From: Streptomyces sp. RFCAC02
GTDB lineage: Bacteria > Actinomycetota > Actinomycetes > Streptomycetales > Streptomycetaceae
DNA length: 64,000 nucleotides
Assembly (NCBI RefSeq): GCF_004193175.1
Contig: NZ_SAUH01000001.1
Location: forward strand, 3,557,001 to 3,621,000
Reading direction: 5' to 3'
This document shows, in pieces, positions 37,271 through 46,154 of the stretch (position 1 is the stretch's first letter; every line of letters begins with the position of its first letter). Under the pieces are notes generated by a model, which saw only the letters and a program-made list of their open reading frames with translations, did no database searches and was not told the origin of the DNA. Made by a program: the position numbers and the translations under genes.

Positions 37271-38857
37271 ATGAGTGTGGACACCAGAACACCTCGCGGG
37301 CCCGCGGTGGACGAACCGGTGCTGAGCATGGTCAAGGTGCCGTGCGACCCCGCCCAGGTCGTCGTGAACCATGTCAGTTTCCGGGTGCAGCTCCCCGGCC
37401 CGTCCCCGGTGAGCGGAGCGGTCGGCGCGTTCGCCCGTGTCGGCCGGGTGCCGGTCGCGGCGGCGGGGCGCCGCCGTCCCGTCGTGTGGACGGGCCGCAG
37501 CGCCCCCGGGGACCCGGGCGCCGGCGCGCTGGTCCAGGCCGTCCGCGGCGCGGGAGCCGACCGCGCCGACATCGCGACGGCCACGCAGGTGCTCCCGCGC
37601 GTCCGGCCGATCGTCGCGCCGCGCGCCCCGATCGCCCCCGAGCTGACGCGCCCGCTGCCCGCCGTGCCGCCGGCGCGCGGCGCGTCGGACGGCGCCGTGC
37701 CCGCCCCGGCCGGCGCGACCGGCGGCGACCCGGCGGACACCGCCTCGCTCGACGCCGTTCCCGCGGCCGCGCCGCGCCGCGCCGCCGACAGCCGCCGCAC
37801 CGCGTACGCGCCGGGCCGCCGCACCAGCCGGATGAGCCTCGGCGTCGTCCTGCTGCCGCTGCGCGTCCTGCTCGGTTTCATCGCCATCTACGCCGGCATG
37901 GGCAAGCTCACCGACCCCGTCTACTTCGACGGCGGCGCGCGCGGCTCGCTCTACACCTGGCTCGACTCGCTCCAGCCGTGGACCGTCGCCGAGCCGCTGC
38001 ACGCGTGGGCGCTCGCGCACCCGATCGGCGCGGGTCTTTCGGTGGCGTTCCTCCAGATCATCGTGGGCGTCCTCACGGTCTTCGGGCTGTGGCAGCGGTT
38101 CGCCGCCGCCCTCGGGGCGGCGCTGTCCCTCGCCCTGCTGGTCACCGTGAGCTGGCGCAACGGGCCGGCGTACGACACCCCGGACATCATCCTGTGCGCC
38201 GCCTGGAGCCCGCTGATCATCGCCGGCGCCCCCGTCTACTCGCTCGACTCCCGCCTGGCCACCGAGGCATGGCGCACGCTCGGTCCGCGCGCCCCCCTCG
38301 GCGACCTGCGGCGCCGGGTCCTGCGGCGCGGCACGCTGCTGGCCACCCTGCTCATCGGTCTCGCGCTGCTCATCGGCTCGATGCTGGGCAGCGCGGTGCG
38401 GTCGGCGGCGTTCCCCGAGGTGCCCGAGCCGGGCAGCCCGCCGCGCAACCACCTGCCGGGGCAGCCGCTGCCGGGCACCGAGGAGGAGACCGGCGGGCGT
38501 GACGGCGCGTCCAGCGGTCCGTCCGCGGGCGCGGGCGCCGAGGACGGGACCGAGGAGGAGGCGGCCGGGGAGACCGGTGAGGCGGAGGGCTCCGAGGCGT
38601 CCGTCTCGACCGGCCCGACCGCCGGTGCCGGTGCCTCGGAGGAGGCCGCCGAGGACGCGGGTCAGCAGGCGCCGCCGGTCGAGCAGACCGTTCCCGCGCC
38701 GGAGCAGACCGCGCCGCCCGCGGACACCGGCACGCCGGAGGAGCCCGCCGGCAGCCAGGAGCCCGACGGCGCCGGTGACGCCGGCGAGCAGGACGCGCCC
38801 GCTGAGGACGGGGGTGAGCAGAGCAGCCTCGGCCCCATCGGCGGGCTGCTCGGTTAG
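37271..38857 (+). CDS. DoxX-family membrane protein with long disordered ends
   Basis: A 528-aa protein. Residues 1-190 are Ala/Pro/Arg-rich and show no known domain. Residues 195-380 hold a DoxX-like bundle of about four to five helices (LGVVLLPLRVLLGFIAIYAG; LTDPVYFDGG; FLQIIVGVLTVFGLWQRFAA). Residues 395-528 are an acidic Glu/Gly/Ala/Pro tail with many EE and AG repeats. DoxX proteins are linked to thiosulfate or quinone redox and to envelope stress; no function is established for this form. No neighbours in an operon. Confidence 0.83.
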   Translation: MSVDTRTPRGPAVDEPVLSMVKVPCDPAQVVVNHVSFRVQLPGPSPVSGAVGAFARVGRVPVAAAGRRRPVVWTGRSAPGDPGAGALVQAVRGAGADRADIATATQVLPRVRPIVAPRAPIAPELTRPLPAVPPARGASDGAVPAPAGATGGDPADTASLDAVPAAAPRRAADSRRTAYAPGRRTSRMSLGVVLLPLRVLLGFIAIYAGMGKLTDPVYFDGGARGSLYTWLDSLQPWTVAEPLHAWALAHPIGAGLSVAFLQIIVGVLTVFGLWQRFAAALGAALSLALLVTVSWRNGPAYDTPDIILCAAWSPLIIAGAPVYSLDSRLATEAWRTLGPRAPLGDLRRRVLRRGTLLATLLIGLALLIGSMLGSAVRSAAFPEVPEPGSPPRNHLPGQPLPGTEEETGGRDGASSGPSAGAGAEDGTEEEAAGETGEAEGSEASVSTGPTAGAGASEEAAEDAGQQAPPVEQTVPAPEQTAPPADTGTPEEPAGSQEPDGAGDAGEQDAPAEDGGEQSSLGPIGGLLG

Positions 38858-38883
38858 GTGAGGTCCTGGGGTAGGTGACGAGT

Positions 38884-38919
38884 CCGGCGGGCCGGTGACA
38901 CGAGTCACCGGCCCGCCGG
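38884..38919. terminator. strong hairpin after DoxX gene
   Basis: A perfect 16-base inverted repeat (CCGGCGGGCCGGTGAC and complement) around a four-base loop, 27 bases past the DoxX gene stop. Confidence 0.75.
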
Positions 38920-39033
38920 CGCGCCGCGGGCGTCCAGGCAACCCGCTCCACGGAATGCCCGAGTGAGGGAGTGGCCCCGTCGGTGCCTCAGTGTCTTGAC
39001 CTCAAGCCCGCATGAACTTCTAGAGTCGCTGCC

Positions 39034-39477
39034 ATGGTGACGAACGAGGAACCTGCCATCTCACGCAGCAACGCCGGCGTTCTGCCGACGGCACAACGAA
39101 GGATTCTGCTCGTCGGTGTCGATCCGACGCTGGTCGACTTCCGGACGATGCCGGATCTGGACGCTGCCCGGGTTCGCGCCGCCAGCGCGGCGAACCACGC
39201 AGGGCTCACGGCGCTTGGCTTCACCGTGGAGACGTGCGTCATCGACCTCGGTGCGACGGCGGAGGCGGTGCTGAAGGAGGCATTGTCGAGCGGCGACTTC
39301 GATTGCGTGATGATCGGCGCCGGGGTTCGGGTGGTGCCGGAGAACGTCCTGTTGTTCGAACGTGTCATCAACGTTGTCCATCGGCATGCTCCTCGGGCCG
39401 CCATCTGCTTCAACACCAGCCCGGGTGACACGGTGGAGACCGCGAGGCGCAGTCTCGCCGCCTGGGCGAACCGGTAG
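39034..39477 (+). CDS. conserved protein of unknown function, 147 aa
   Basis: I do not recognise a named family. The chain begins with a disordered 20 residues, then a Rossmann-like pattern: RRILLVGVDPTLVDFR, a helix with ANHAGLTALGFTVETCVIDLG, and DFDCVMIGAGVRVVPENVLLFERVIN followed by HRHAPRAAICFN. This looks like a flavodoxin/receiver-type alpha/beta fold without the receiver Asp pocket. Codon use is less GC-biased than in neighbours (more A/T at third positions), a possible sign of transfer. It stands alone between a strong terminator and a convergent gene. Confidence 0.72.
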   Translation: MVTNEEPAISRSNAGVLPTAQRRILLVGVDPTLVDFRTMPDLDAARVRAASAANHAGLTALGFTVETCVIDLGATAEAVLKEALSSGDFDCVMIGAGVRVVPENVLLFERVINVVHRHAPRAAICFNTSPGDTVETARRSLAAWANR

Positions 39478-39563
39478 CGAGTGGGACCATCATCGCGCCA
39501 GCGCCGTGCCGAGCATCCGGGACGGCCGGCGTTGCACTCTCCCCCGCGGCGCGGCGTGCGGTG

Positions 39564-40292
39564 TCAGCCGCCCGCCAGCTCCCGGGCCGCTTCCGTGAGG
39601 TCCTTCGCGGTGTCGATCGCCCGCCAGTACGCGCCCTGGGGGAGGGGGAAGCCGGCGAGGCGGCGTTCCCTGGCGAGACGGGGGAACGTGGTGCGCTCGT
39701 GGTCGCCCCGGTCCGGCAGCAGGGGGGTGAACGAGGCGGCGAACACGTAGACGCCCGCGTTGATGAGGTACGGCGACGGCGGGGCCTCGATGAAGTCGAG
39801 GACATGGCCGAACTCGTCGGTGTCCACCGCGCCCCAGGGGATGCGGGGGCGGGCGAGGGCCAGGGTGGCCGTGGCGTCCCGCTCGGCGTGGAACGCGGCC
39901 ATCTCCCGGAGGGAGAAGCGGGTCCAGATGTCGCCGTTGGTCGCGAACCAGGGTTCGCCGGGGCGGGGAAGGGCCGCGGCGGCGTGCTTGAGGCCGCCGC
40001 CGCGCCCCAGGGGCTCGGACTCCACGACGGTGCTGACGCGCAGGGGCAGGTCGGCGTGGTCGAGCCAGTCGCTCAGGACGTCGGCGAGGTGGCCGCAGGA
40101 GACCACCGCGTCCGTCACGCCCTCGCGGGCGAGCCAGGAGAGCTGGTGCCCGATGATGGGGACGCCCGTGCCGGGGATCTCCACCATGGGCTTGGGCCGG
40201 TCGTCCGTGTAGGGGCGGAGCCGTGAACCCTGACCGCCGGCCAGGATCACGGCCTGCGTCGGCTGCGGGGCGTCGTGCGGGGCCTGCGTCAT
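39564..40292 (-). CDS. sugar nucleotidyltransferase (NTP_transferase family)
   Basis: A 242-aa enzyme of the mannose-1-phosphate guanylyltransferase/RmlA-like group. The activating loop reads AVILAGGQGSRLRPYTDDRPKPM; FATNGDIW holds the metal Asp; LINAGVYVF is the sugar-binding strand. It joins a nucleotide to a sugar phosphate; which sugar is not clear. The catalytic domain is complete but lacks the C-terminal hexapeptide or isomerase domains of larger relatives. It follows, on the same strand, a small exported protein gene. Confidence 0.85.
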   Translation of the reverse strand: MTQAPHDAPQPTQAVILAGGQGSRLRPYTDDRPKPMVEIPGTGVPIIGHQLSWLAREGVTDAVVSCGHLADVLSDWLDHADLPLRVSTVVESEPLGRGGGLKHAAAALPRPGEPWFATNGDIWTRFSLREMAAFHAERDATATLALARPRIPWGAVDTDEFGHVLDFIEAPPSPYLINAGVYVFAASFTPLLPDRGDHERTTFPRLARERRLAGFPLPQGAYWRAIDTAKDLTEAARELAGG

Positions 40293-40309
40293 GCCCGCAG
40301 CCTACGGGG

Positions 40310-40711
40310 TCACTCGGCGGCGGCCACGCCCGAGGCGTAGGAGGTGTCACAGACCGGGCGGGCGTGCTGCTGGGCACGGCGGGTGCTGCCGTACTTCTCG
40401 ACGGCCGCCTCGCCGAGGGCCTGCGCGATGTCGGCGCAGTGGGGGGCGAGCGACGGGTCGCTGTCCACGGCCTCCTGGAGGGCGGTGAGGGCCACGCTCG
40501 GGTCCTCCTGGCGGAGGGTGGTGAGCAGACGCTCCTGGAGGGCGGCCTCGGGGGTCAGCTCCTCCTCGCCGGTGGAGGCGGTGAGGACGGTGTCGTCGGC
40601 GGGGCCGCCGACCCACGGGACGCGGGAGACGGCCAGGGTCCCGGACAGCACCAGGACGACCGGGAGGGCGATGGCGAGCGTGCGGCCGATGTGTCGGAGT
40701 GCCTGATTCAC
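40310..40711 (-). CDS. small exported protein of unknown function
   Basis: A 133-aa protein with one N-terminal hydrophobic segment (residues 11-30, LAIALPVVLVLSGTLAV) that is a signal peptide or membrane anchor. The rest is helical, with two Cys (HCADIAQ and PVCDTSY) that could pair outside the cell. I do not recognise a family. A GTG start at 40711 is used. It lies upstream of the nucleotidyltransferase, 17 bases apart. Confidence 0.75.
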   Translation of the reverse strand: MNQALRHIGRTLAIALPVVLVLSGTLAVSRVPWVGGPADDTVLTASTGEEELTPEAALQERLLTTLRQEDPSVALTALQEAVDSDPSLAPHCADIAQALGEAAVEKYGSTRRAQQHARPVCDTSYASGVAAAE

Positions 40712-40843
40712 TGGTGGTCTTCCTCGCGAAGGGACACTGGCCCGACGATGGTAGCGAGGCGGAGCGTTTCAGTGACACTCGGTCACTCTGACGAGTGATG
40801 AAGAAGGGGAGGAAGCGGCCTCCGGGTTGACGCGGGAACGGCA

Positions 40844-40882
40844 CGGGGCCGCCGCTCCGCGGGTGGCGGAACGGCGGCCCCG
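40844..40882. terminator. hairpin after msiK
   Basis: Arms CGGGGCCGCCG and CGGCGGCCCCG around a 17-base spacer, located 31 bases beyond the msiK stop on the minus strand. Confidence 0.65.
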
Positions 40883-40912
40883 GTGTCGTACGGGTCGCCC
40901 GGCGGGCTCGCG

Positions 40913-42043
40913 TCAGCTCAGGCGCTCGCCGGTGCCGGCGGCGAACACGTGGGTCTCGCCCGGCCGCGGGACGACGTTCAGCGTGGCGCCGCGCTCGGGG
41001 ACGTCACGGCTGTCGACGCGGATGACGAGGTCCTTGTCCTCCCCGCCGATCTTCGCGGTGCCGAAGATGTAGCCGTCGGCGCCGGTCTCCTCGACGACGT
41101 TGACGGTGACGGCGAGGCCGGCGGCCTCCTTCTCGTCGGCCTTCTCCAGGGAGGCGGCCTCGCCGCCGGCGGTGACCACGGCGAAGTGCTCGGGGCGGCA
41201 GCCGACGACGACGTGGGTGTCGCCCTTGGACTGGGCCTCGGTCAGCGCGGTGCGCTCGACCGGGACGACGCTGTTGCCGAACTTGACGCCGCCGTCGGTG
41301 ATCGGGACCTCGATCAGGTTCATGGCGGGGGAGCCGATGAAGCCGGCGACGAACAGGTTGGCGGGCTTGTCGTACATGTTCCGCGGGGAGTCGATCTGCT
41401 GCAGGACACCGTCCTTCAGCACCGCGACGCGGTCGCCCATGGTCATGGCCTCGACCTGGTCGTGCGTGACGTACACCGTGGTGACGCCGAGGCGGCGCTG
41501 GAGGCCGGCGATCTGCGTACGGGTCTGGACGCGGAGCTTGGCGTCGAGGTTCGACAGCGGCTCGTCCATGAGGAAGACCTGCGGCTCGCGGACGATGGCG
41601 CGGCCCATGGCGACACGCTGGCGCTGACCGCCGGAGAGCGCCTTCGGCTTGCGGTCGAGGTACTCGGTGAGGTCGAGGATCTTCGCGGCTTCCTCGACCT
41701 TGGTCCGGATGTCCGTCTTGTTGACGCCCGCGATCTTGAGGGCGAAGCCCATGTTCTGGGCGACGGTCATGTGCGGGTAGAGCGCGTAGTTCTGGAACAC
41801 CATGGCGATGTCCCGGTCCTTCGGCGGCAGGTGGGTGACGTCGCGGTCACCGATGCGGATGGCGCCGGCGTTCACGTCCTCCAGGCCCGCGAGCATGCGC
41901 AGGGAGGTGGACTTGCCGCAGCCGGACGGGCCGACCAGCACCAGGAACTCGCCATCGGCGATCTCGATGTCGAGCTGGTCCACGGCGGGCTTGTCGCCGC
42001 CGGGGTAGATGCGGGTGGCCTTGTCGTACGTGACGGTTGCCAT
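40913..42043 (-). CDS. msiK: multiple-sugar ABC transporter ATPase MsiK
   Basis: A 376-aa ATPase shared by many streptomycete sugar importers (cellobiose, chitobiose, maltose, xylobiose). Walker [10 protein letters not shown] (about 39-47), Q-loop [12 protein letters not shown], signature [14 protein letters not shown], Walker [13 protein letters not shown], His switch VTHDQ; a C-terminal TOBE/OB regulatory domain begins near residue 235. As usual for msiK there are no permease or binding-protein genes beside it. A perfect 16-base palindrome lies 63 bases upstream of the start. Confidence 0.93.
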   Translation of the reverse strand: MATVTYDKATRIYPGGDKPAVDQLDIEIADGEFLVLVGPSGCGKSTSLRMLAGLEDVNAGAIRIGDRDVTHLPPKDRDIAMVFQNYALYPHMTVAQNMGFALKIAGVNKTDIRTKVEEAAKILDLTEYLDRKPKALSGGQRQRVAMGRAIVREPQVFLMDEPLSNLDAKLRVQTRTQIAGLQRRLGVTTVYVTHDQVEAMTMGDRVAVLKDGVLQQIDSPRNMYDKPANLFVAGFIGSPAMNLIEVPITDGGVKFGNSVVPVERTALTEAQSKGDTHVVVGCRPEHFAVVTAGGEAASLEKADEKEAAGLAVTVNVVEETGADGYIFGTAKIGGEDKDLVIRVDSRDVPERGATLNVVPRPGETHVFAAGTGERLS

Positions 42044-42105
42044 GGTGCAGTTGTCTCCTTCTACCGGCAGGAACGTGCCGGACGATCCGAGTAGGAAGGT
42101 GTGAC

Positions 42106-42121
42106 GTCCATATGTATGGAC
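42106..42121. promoter_or_regulatory. palindromic operator candidate upstream of msiK
   Basis: GTCCATATGTATGGAC is a 16-base inverted repeat (7-base arms, two-base centre) within the msiK leader region, 63-78 bases before the ATG. It does not fit the DasR consensus. It could be an operator of a sugar repressor or part of the promoter. Confidence 0.4.
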
Positions 42122-42297
42122 GGCACCCGCAACCTAACGCGAAACACGGCGTTCTGTCAGTAGGCGGGGGAAAAGACGCACGTGTTAAGCAGCGAGAACG
42201 GCCCGGTGAACACGGAGCGTGATGCGCAGGGGGTGATTTTCGGACAAGGCCCCGGCGCGGTGGCCGCCCGCCGTGTACGCTGGAGCGGCTTCACGTC

Positions 42298-42371
42298 GCC
42301 GCCTTAGCTCAGCCGGCCAGAGCAGCTGTCTTGTAAACAGCAGGTCGTCGGTTCGAATCCGACAGGCGGCT
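42298..42371 (+). tRNA. tRNA-Thr (anticodon UGU)
   Basis: A complete cloverleaf of 74 bases: acceptor GCCGCCT/AGGCGGC, D stem GCTC/GAGC, anticodon stem GCTGT/ACAGC with loop CTTGTAA (anticodon TGT), variable AGGTC, T arm GTCGG-TTCGAAT-CCGAC, discriminator T. CCA is not encoded. It reads ACA codons. Confidence 0.96.
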
Positions 42372-42444
42372 CCCGTGACGACGGCCCCCGCCGGGCGGTG
42401 CGATCCCCGGCGGGGGCCGTCCTCGTACCGGCCGCCGGGCCGCC

Positions 42445-42651
42445 TCACTCGTGCCGGGGCGTGCAGGGGACGGGCGCCCGGCAGGTGTGACCGCCGCCCC
42501 GGCAGTGGCGGCAGCGGTGCGGTGCCGCGAGACCCTGACCACGGCCCGACGCGGGCACGTACAGCGTCTCCCTGAACTCGACGCACTGCCCGGCGCACGC
42601 CTGGCACTGCCGGTGCGGTCCGGGGCAGTCGCCGGTTCCTGGCTGGTCCAT
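42445..42651 (-). CDS. 68-aa Cys-rich probable zinc-binding protein
   Basis: GGGAGGA lies eight bases before the ATG at 42651. The product carries Cys9 and two clusters: CQACAGQC near 16-23 and CRHCRGGGHTC near 47-57, with a last Cys in VPCTPRHE. The paired C-x2-C knuckles suggest one or two zinc sites. I do not know a family. It lies between the tRNA and the alpha-galactosidase, on the opposite strand to both. Confidence 0.55.
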   Translation of the reverse strand: MDQPGTGDCPGPHRQCQACAGQCVEFRETLYVPASGRGQGLAAPHRCRHCRGGGHTCRAPVPCTPRHE

Positions 42652-42850
42652 GCGGCGGTCCTCCCGCGTTCCGTGGACAGAGGGTGACGGCGGGCCGCCG
42701 TCGTCCCGTACGGAATGCTGGCCCGGCGTGGCGCCGTGTAATCCCGGACGCCGCCCCGCGTGGTGGGGGCGGGGGCCGCCTTGACGGTGCGGGGTGGCGG
42801 ATGCGGAAAATATCGCGCACGAGTCAACAGGTTCGATCAGAGGATTGTCG

Positions 42851-44992
42851 ATGCGCGACGGGACCTACCTTCACTTCCGGTCGGCGGGGACCAGCCTGGT
42901 GCTGGACTGCGGCGGGACCGGGCTGCCCCGTGTCGCGCACTGGGGGGCCGATCTCGGCGAGCTGTCGCAGGACGCGCTCGCCGCACTGGTGCGGGCCGGC
43001 GTCCCGCAGGTCGTCTGGAACGCGGTCGACGTCGTCGTCCCGGTCAGCACCCTGCCCGAGCACTCCGCCGGCTGGCAGGGGACGCCGGGCCTGACGGGAC
43101 ACCGCGCCGGCGCCGACTTCTCCACCGCCTTCACCGTCACCGCCCTGCGCGCCGAGGACCGGCGGGCCGTCGTGGACGCCGAGGACCCGATCGCCGAACT
43201 CCGGCTGCGCCTGGAGATCGAGCTGACCGCGTCCGGCCTCGTCCGGCAGCGCGCCACCGTCACCAGCCGGGCCGGCGCCGGCGCGCCGCCGTTCACCGTG
43301 GACGGGGTGCTCCTCGCCCTCCCGATCCCCGACCGCGCCGTGGAACTCCTCGACATGACCGGCCGCCACCTGCGGGAACGCAGCCCGCAGCGGCACGCGT
43401 TCACCATCGGGTCGCACCTGCGCGAGAACCGCAGGGGCCGCACCGGCACCGACGCGGTCACCGTCCACGCGGCGGGCGAGCGGGACTTCGGCTTCCGCCA
43501 CGGCGAGGTCTGGGGCCTGCACGTGGCGTGGAGCGGCAACGGCAGGTCCCTCGCCGAGCGCACGAACAACGGCGTCTCGCTGCTGGCCGGCGGCGAGCTG
43601 CTGCTGCCCGGCGAGATCGCGCTCGGCAGCGACGAGTCGTACACCACGCCCTGGGTCTACGGCGCCTACGGCCGCACCGGGCTCGACGAACTGGCCGGCC
43701 GGTTCCACGGCCACCTGCGCGGGCGCCCCGGGCACCCGCGCTCGCCGCGGCCCGTCACGCTCAACGTGTGGGAGGCCGTGTACTTCGACCACGACCTCGA
43801 CCGGCTGAAGCAGCTCGCCGACGCCGCCGCCGAGGTGGGCGCCGAGCGCTTCGTGCTGGACGACGGCTGGTTCCGCGGCCGGCGCGACGACCAGGCGGGG
43901 CTCGGCGACTGGTACGTGGACGAGACGGTGTGGCCGGACGGGCTGCACCCGCTGGCCGACTACGTGCGGGGCCTCGGCCTCGAGTTCGGCCTGTGGGTCG
44001 AGCCGGAGATGGTCAACCCGAACTCGGACCTGTTCCGCGCCCACCCCGACTGGGTCCTGGCCACCGGCGACCGGCTGCCGCCCGAGTCGCGCAACCAGCA
44101 CGTCCTCGACCTCGGCAGGACCGAGTGCTTCGACTACCTCCTGGAGCGCCTCGACGCCCTGGTGACGGAGTACCGGCTCACCTACCTCAAGTGGGACCAC
44201 AACCGCGACCTCGTCGAGGCCGGGCACCAGCCCACCGGGCGGGCCGGCGTGCACGCCCAGACGGAGGCCGTCTACCGGCTCCTCGACACGCTGCGCGCCC
44301 GCCACCCCGGCCTGGAGATCGAGGCGTGCTCGTCCGGCGGCGGCCGCGTCGACCTCGGCATCCTGGAGCGCACCGACCGCGTGTGGACCAGCGACTGCAT
44401 CGACGCCCTGGAGCGGCAGCGCATCCAGCGGTACACCGGGCTGCTGCTGCCCCCCGAACTGCTCGGCTCGCACGTCGGCTCGCCCGAGGCCCACACGACG
44501 GGCCGCAGGCACACCCTGGCCTTCCGGGCCGGCACCGCGCTGTTCGGGCACTTCGGGATCGAGTGGGACCTGACGAAGGCGGACGCGGCGGACCGCGCGG
44601 CGCTCGCGGAGTGGATCCGGCTGCACAAGCGGCTGCGCGGGCTGCTGCACAGCGGCACGGTCGTGCGCGGTGACCACCCGGACCCGGCGGTGTGGGTGCA
44701 CGGTGTCGTCGCGCAGGACGCGTCGCGCGCGGTGTACGCGATCGCGCAGGTCGCCACCACCGTGCAGGCGCCGCCCGAGCGGGTGGCGCTGCCCGGCCTC
44801 GACCCGGACGCCGACTACCGCGTCACGCCGCTCGCGCCCGGCGACGAGGTGCGCGGCCCGGCGGCCGGTGTGCCGGGGTGGTGGGCCGACGGCGGTGTGA
44901 CGCTGCCGGGGCGTGTCCTCGACGCGGTCGGCGTGCGGGCGCCCGTGCAGCACCCGGAGCGCCTGGTGCTGATCGAGGCCGTCCGGGTCTGA
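42851..44992 (+). CDS. GH36 alpha-galactosidase
   Basis: A 713-aa family 36 glycoside hydrolase. N-terminal beta-sandwich (1-310), catalytic barrel (about 310-620) with VLDDGWF, EPEMVNP, the nucleophile in YLKWDHNR, and CSSGGGRVDLG followed by the acid/base Asp in SDCIDALERQ. A C-terminal beta domain ends the chain. It hydrolyses alpha-galactosides such as melibiose or raffinose. No signal peptide, so it is cytoplasmic. Start at the ATG at 42851, preceded by AGAGGA; an in-frame ATG at 42794 is less likely. Confidence 0.93.
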   Translation: MRDGTYLHFRSAGTSLVLDCGGTGLPRVAHWGADLGELSQDALAALVRAGVPQVVWNAVDVVVPVSTLPEHSAGWQGTPGLTGHRAGADFSTAFTVTALRAEDRRAVVDAEDPIAELRLRLEIELTASGLVRQRATVTSRAGAGAPPFTVDGVLLALPIPDRAVELLDMTGRHLRERSPQRHAFTIGSHLRENRRGRTGTDAVTVHAAGERDFGFRHGEVWGLHVAWSGNGRSLAERTNNGVSLLAGGELLLPGEIALGSDESYTTPWVYGAYGRTGLDELAGRFHGHLRGRPGHPRSPRPVTLNVWEAVYFDHDLDRLKQLADAAAEVGAERFVLDDGWFRGRRDDQAGLGDWYVDETVWPDGLHPLADYVRGLGLEFGLWVEPEMVNPNSDLFRAHPDWVLATGDRLPPESRNQHVLDLGRTECFDYLLERLDALVTEYRLTYLKWDHNRDLVEAGHQPTGRAGVHAQTEAVYRLLDTLRARHPGLEIEACSSGGGRVDLGILERTDRVWTSDCIDALERQRIQRYTGLLLPPELLGSHVGSPEAHTTGRRHTLAFRAGTALFGHFGIEWDLTKADAADRAALAEWIRLHKRLRGLLHSGTVVRGDHPDPAVWVHGVVAQDASRAVYAIAQVATTVQAPPERVALPGLDPDADYRVTPLAPGDEVRGPAAGVPGWWADGGVTLPGRVLDAVGVRAPVQHPERLVLIEAVRV

Positions 44993-45013
44993 CGGCGGCG
45001 CGGGAGGACCGGG

Positions 45014-46036
45014 TCAGGTACCGGACGGGCCGGTCGTGAGGACGACCTTGCCGGTGGTGGCCCGGTCCTCCAGGTCGCGGTGCGCGCGGGCCGCTTCGGC
45101 GAGCGGGTAGCGGGTGACGAGCGGGACGAACGTGCCGGCGGCCGCGTGGGCCAGGGCCTCCTCCTCCAGGAGGCGGAGGTTCCCCGGGCCGCCGATCCGC
45201 TCCAGCAGCGGGGGGCCGACCACGACGTGGGACGTGATGCCGCCGTCGGCCTGTTCGGCGGGCGTGAGGACGAGCGGGCCGCTCCCGGCGGCCGCGCCGT
45301 AGGACAGGTGCCGGCCGCCGCGCGCGACCAGCCCGACGGCGGCGCGGGCCGTATCGCCGCCGACGCCCTCGCACAGCAGGGTGACGGGCCGGGCGTCGCC
45401 GAGCGCGGCGCGTGCCCGGTCCGTCCAGTCGGGTGCGAGGTAGTCGAGGGCGAGATCGGCGCCGAGGCGGGCGACGGCGCCGGCTTTCGCGGGACCGCCG
45501 GCCGCGCCGACGACGCGGGCGCCGCGGTGCTTCGCGTACTGCGTCAGGAGGGTGCCGATGCCGCCGGCGGCGGCCAGGACGAGGACCGTGTCGTCCGGCG
45601 TGAGGTCGGCGAACCGCAGGATGCCCATCGTCATGCGGCCGGTGCCGAGCAGGGCCACGGCGTGGTCGGCCGCGAGCCCGTCCGGCAGGGCGTGGAGGTT
45701 CGCCGCGGCGGTGACGGCGCGTTCCGCGTAGCCGCCGGGGACGGGGCCGAGGTGGGCGGCGACGCGGCGGCCGAGCCAGGCGGGGTCCGTGTCCGGGCCG
45801 AGCGCGTCCACCGTGCCGGCGACCTCGCGGCCGGGGACGGTGGGGAGGCTGCGGGGGAACGGCAGGGGCGCCGTGCCGGCGGCTCCGGGGCCGCGGCGCA
45901 GCATCGTGTCGATGAGGTGGACCCCTGCGGCCTCGACGGCGATCCGCACCTCGCCCGGTCCCGGCACGGGGTCGGGGACGTCGTCGATGCGCAGATTCTC
46001 GGCGGGGCCGAAGGCGTGCAGGCGGATGGCGCGCAT
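45014..46036 (-). CDS. zinc-independent NADPH:quinone oxidoreductase (MDR)
   Basis: A 340-aa medium-chain reductase. N-terminal GroES-like domain (MRAIRLHAFGPAENLRIDDV to about 130), then an NADPH Rossmann domain with VLVLAAAGGIGTLLTQYAK (about 155). The catalytic zinc Cys are absent, as in quinone reductases. The ATG at 46036 has AAGGAG 11 bases upstream; a GTG at 46048 is too close to that site. The upstream promoter has a SoxR-type dyad in a 19-base spacer. From memory, the S. coelicolor SoxR regulon includes such an oxidoreductase. Confidence 0.9.
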   Translation of the reverse strand: MRAIRLHAFGPAENLRIDDVPDPVPGPGEVRIAVEAAGVHLIDTMLRRGPGAAGTAPLPFPRSLPTVPGREVAGTVDALGPDTDPAWLGRRVAAHLGPVPGGYAERAVTAAANLHALPDGLAADHAVALLGTGRMTMGILRFADLTPDDTVLVLAAAGGIGTLLTQYAKHRGARVVGAAGGPAKAGAVARLGADLALDYLAPDWTDRARAALGDARPVTLLCEGVGGDTARAAVGLVARGGRHLSYGAAAGSGPLVLTPAEQADGGITSHVVVGPPLLERIGGPGNLRLLEEEALAHAAAGTFVPLVTRYPLAEAARAHRDLEDRATTGKVVLTTGPSGT

Positions 46037-46078
46037 GGGCGGGCTCACTCCTTCTCGTGGCGGTGGGGCAGGGGAGCC

Positions 46079-46109
46079 ACGCTAGGAGTTCAAGGGCGCT
46101 TGAGATCAA
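46079..46109 (-). promoter_or_regulatory. SoxR-type promoter with 19-base spacer
   Basis: On the minus strand: -35 TTGATC, spacer of 19 bases, -10 TAGCGT. The dyad CTCAAG-CGCC-CTTGAA (positions 46104-46089) resembles the SoxR box (CCTCAAG...CTTGAGG). An over-long spacer carrying the dyad is typical of promoters activated by MerR-family proteins. It lies 43 bases upstream of the quinone reductase ATG. Confidence 0.7.
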
Positions 46110-46154
46110 GGGGGAGCCGGGCCGGTTGTCAGTGGCGTGCGCCAGGATGACCCC

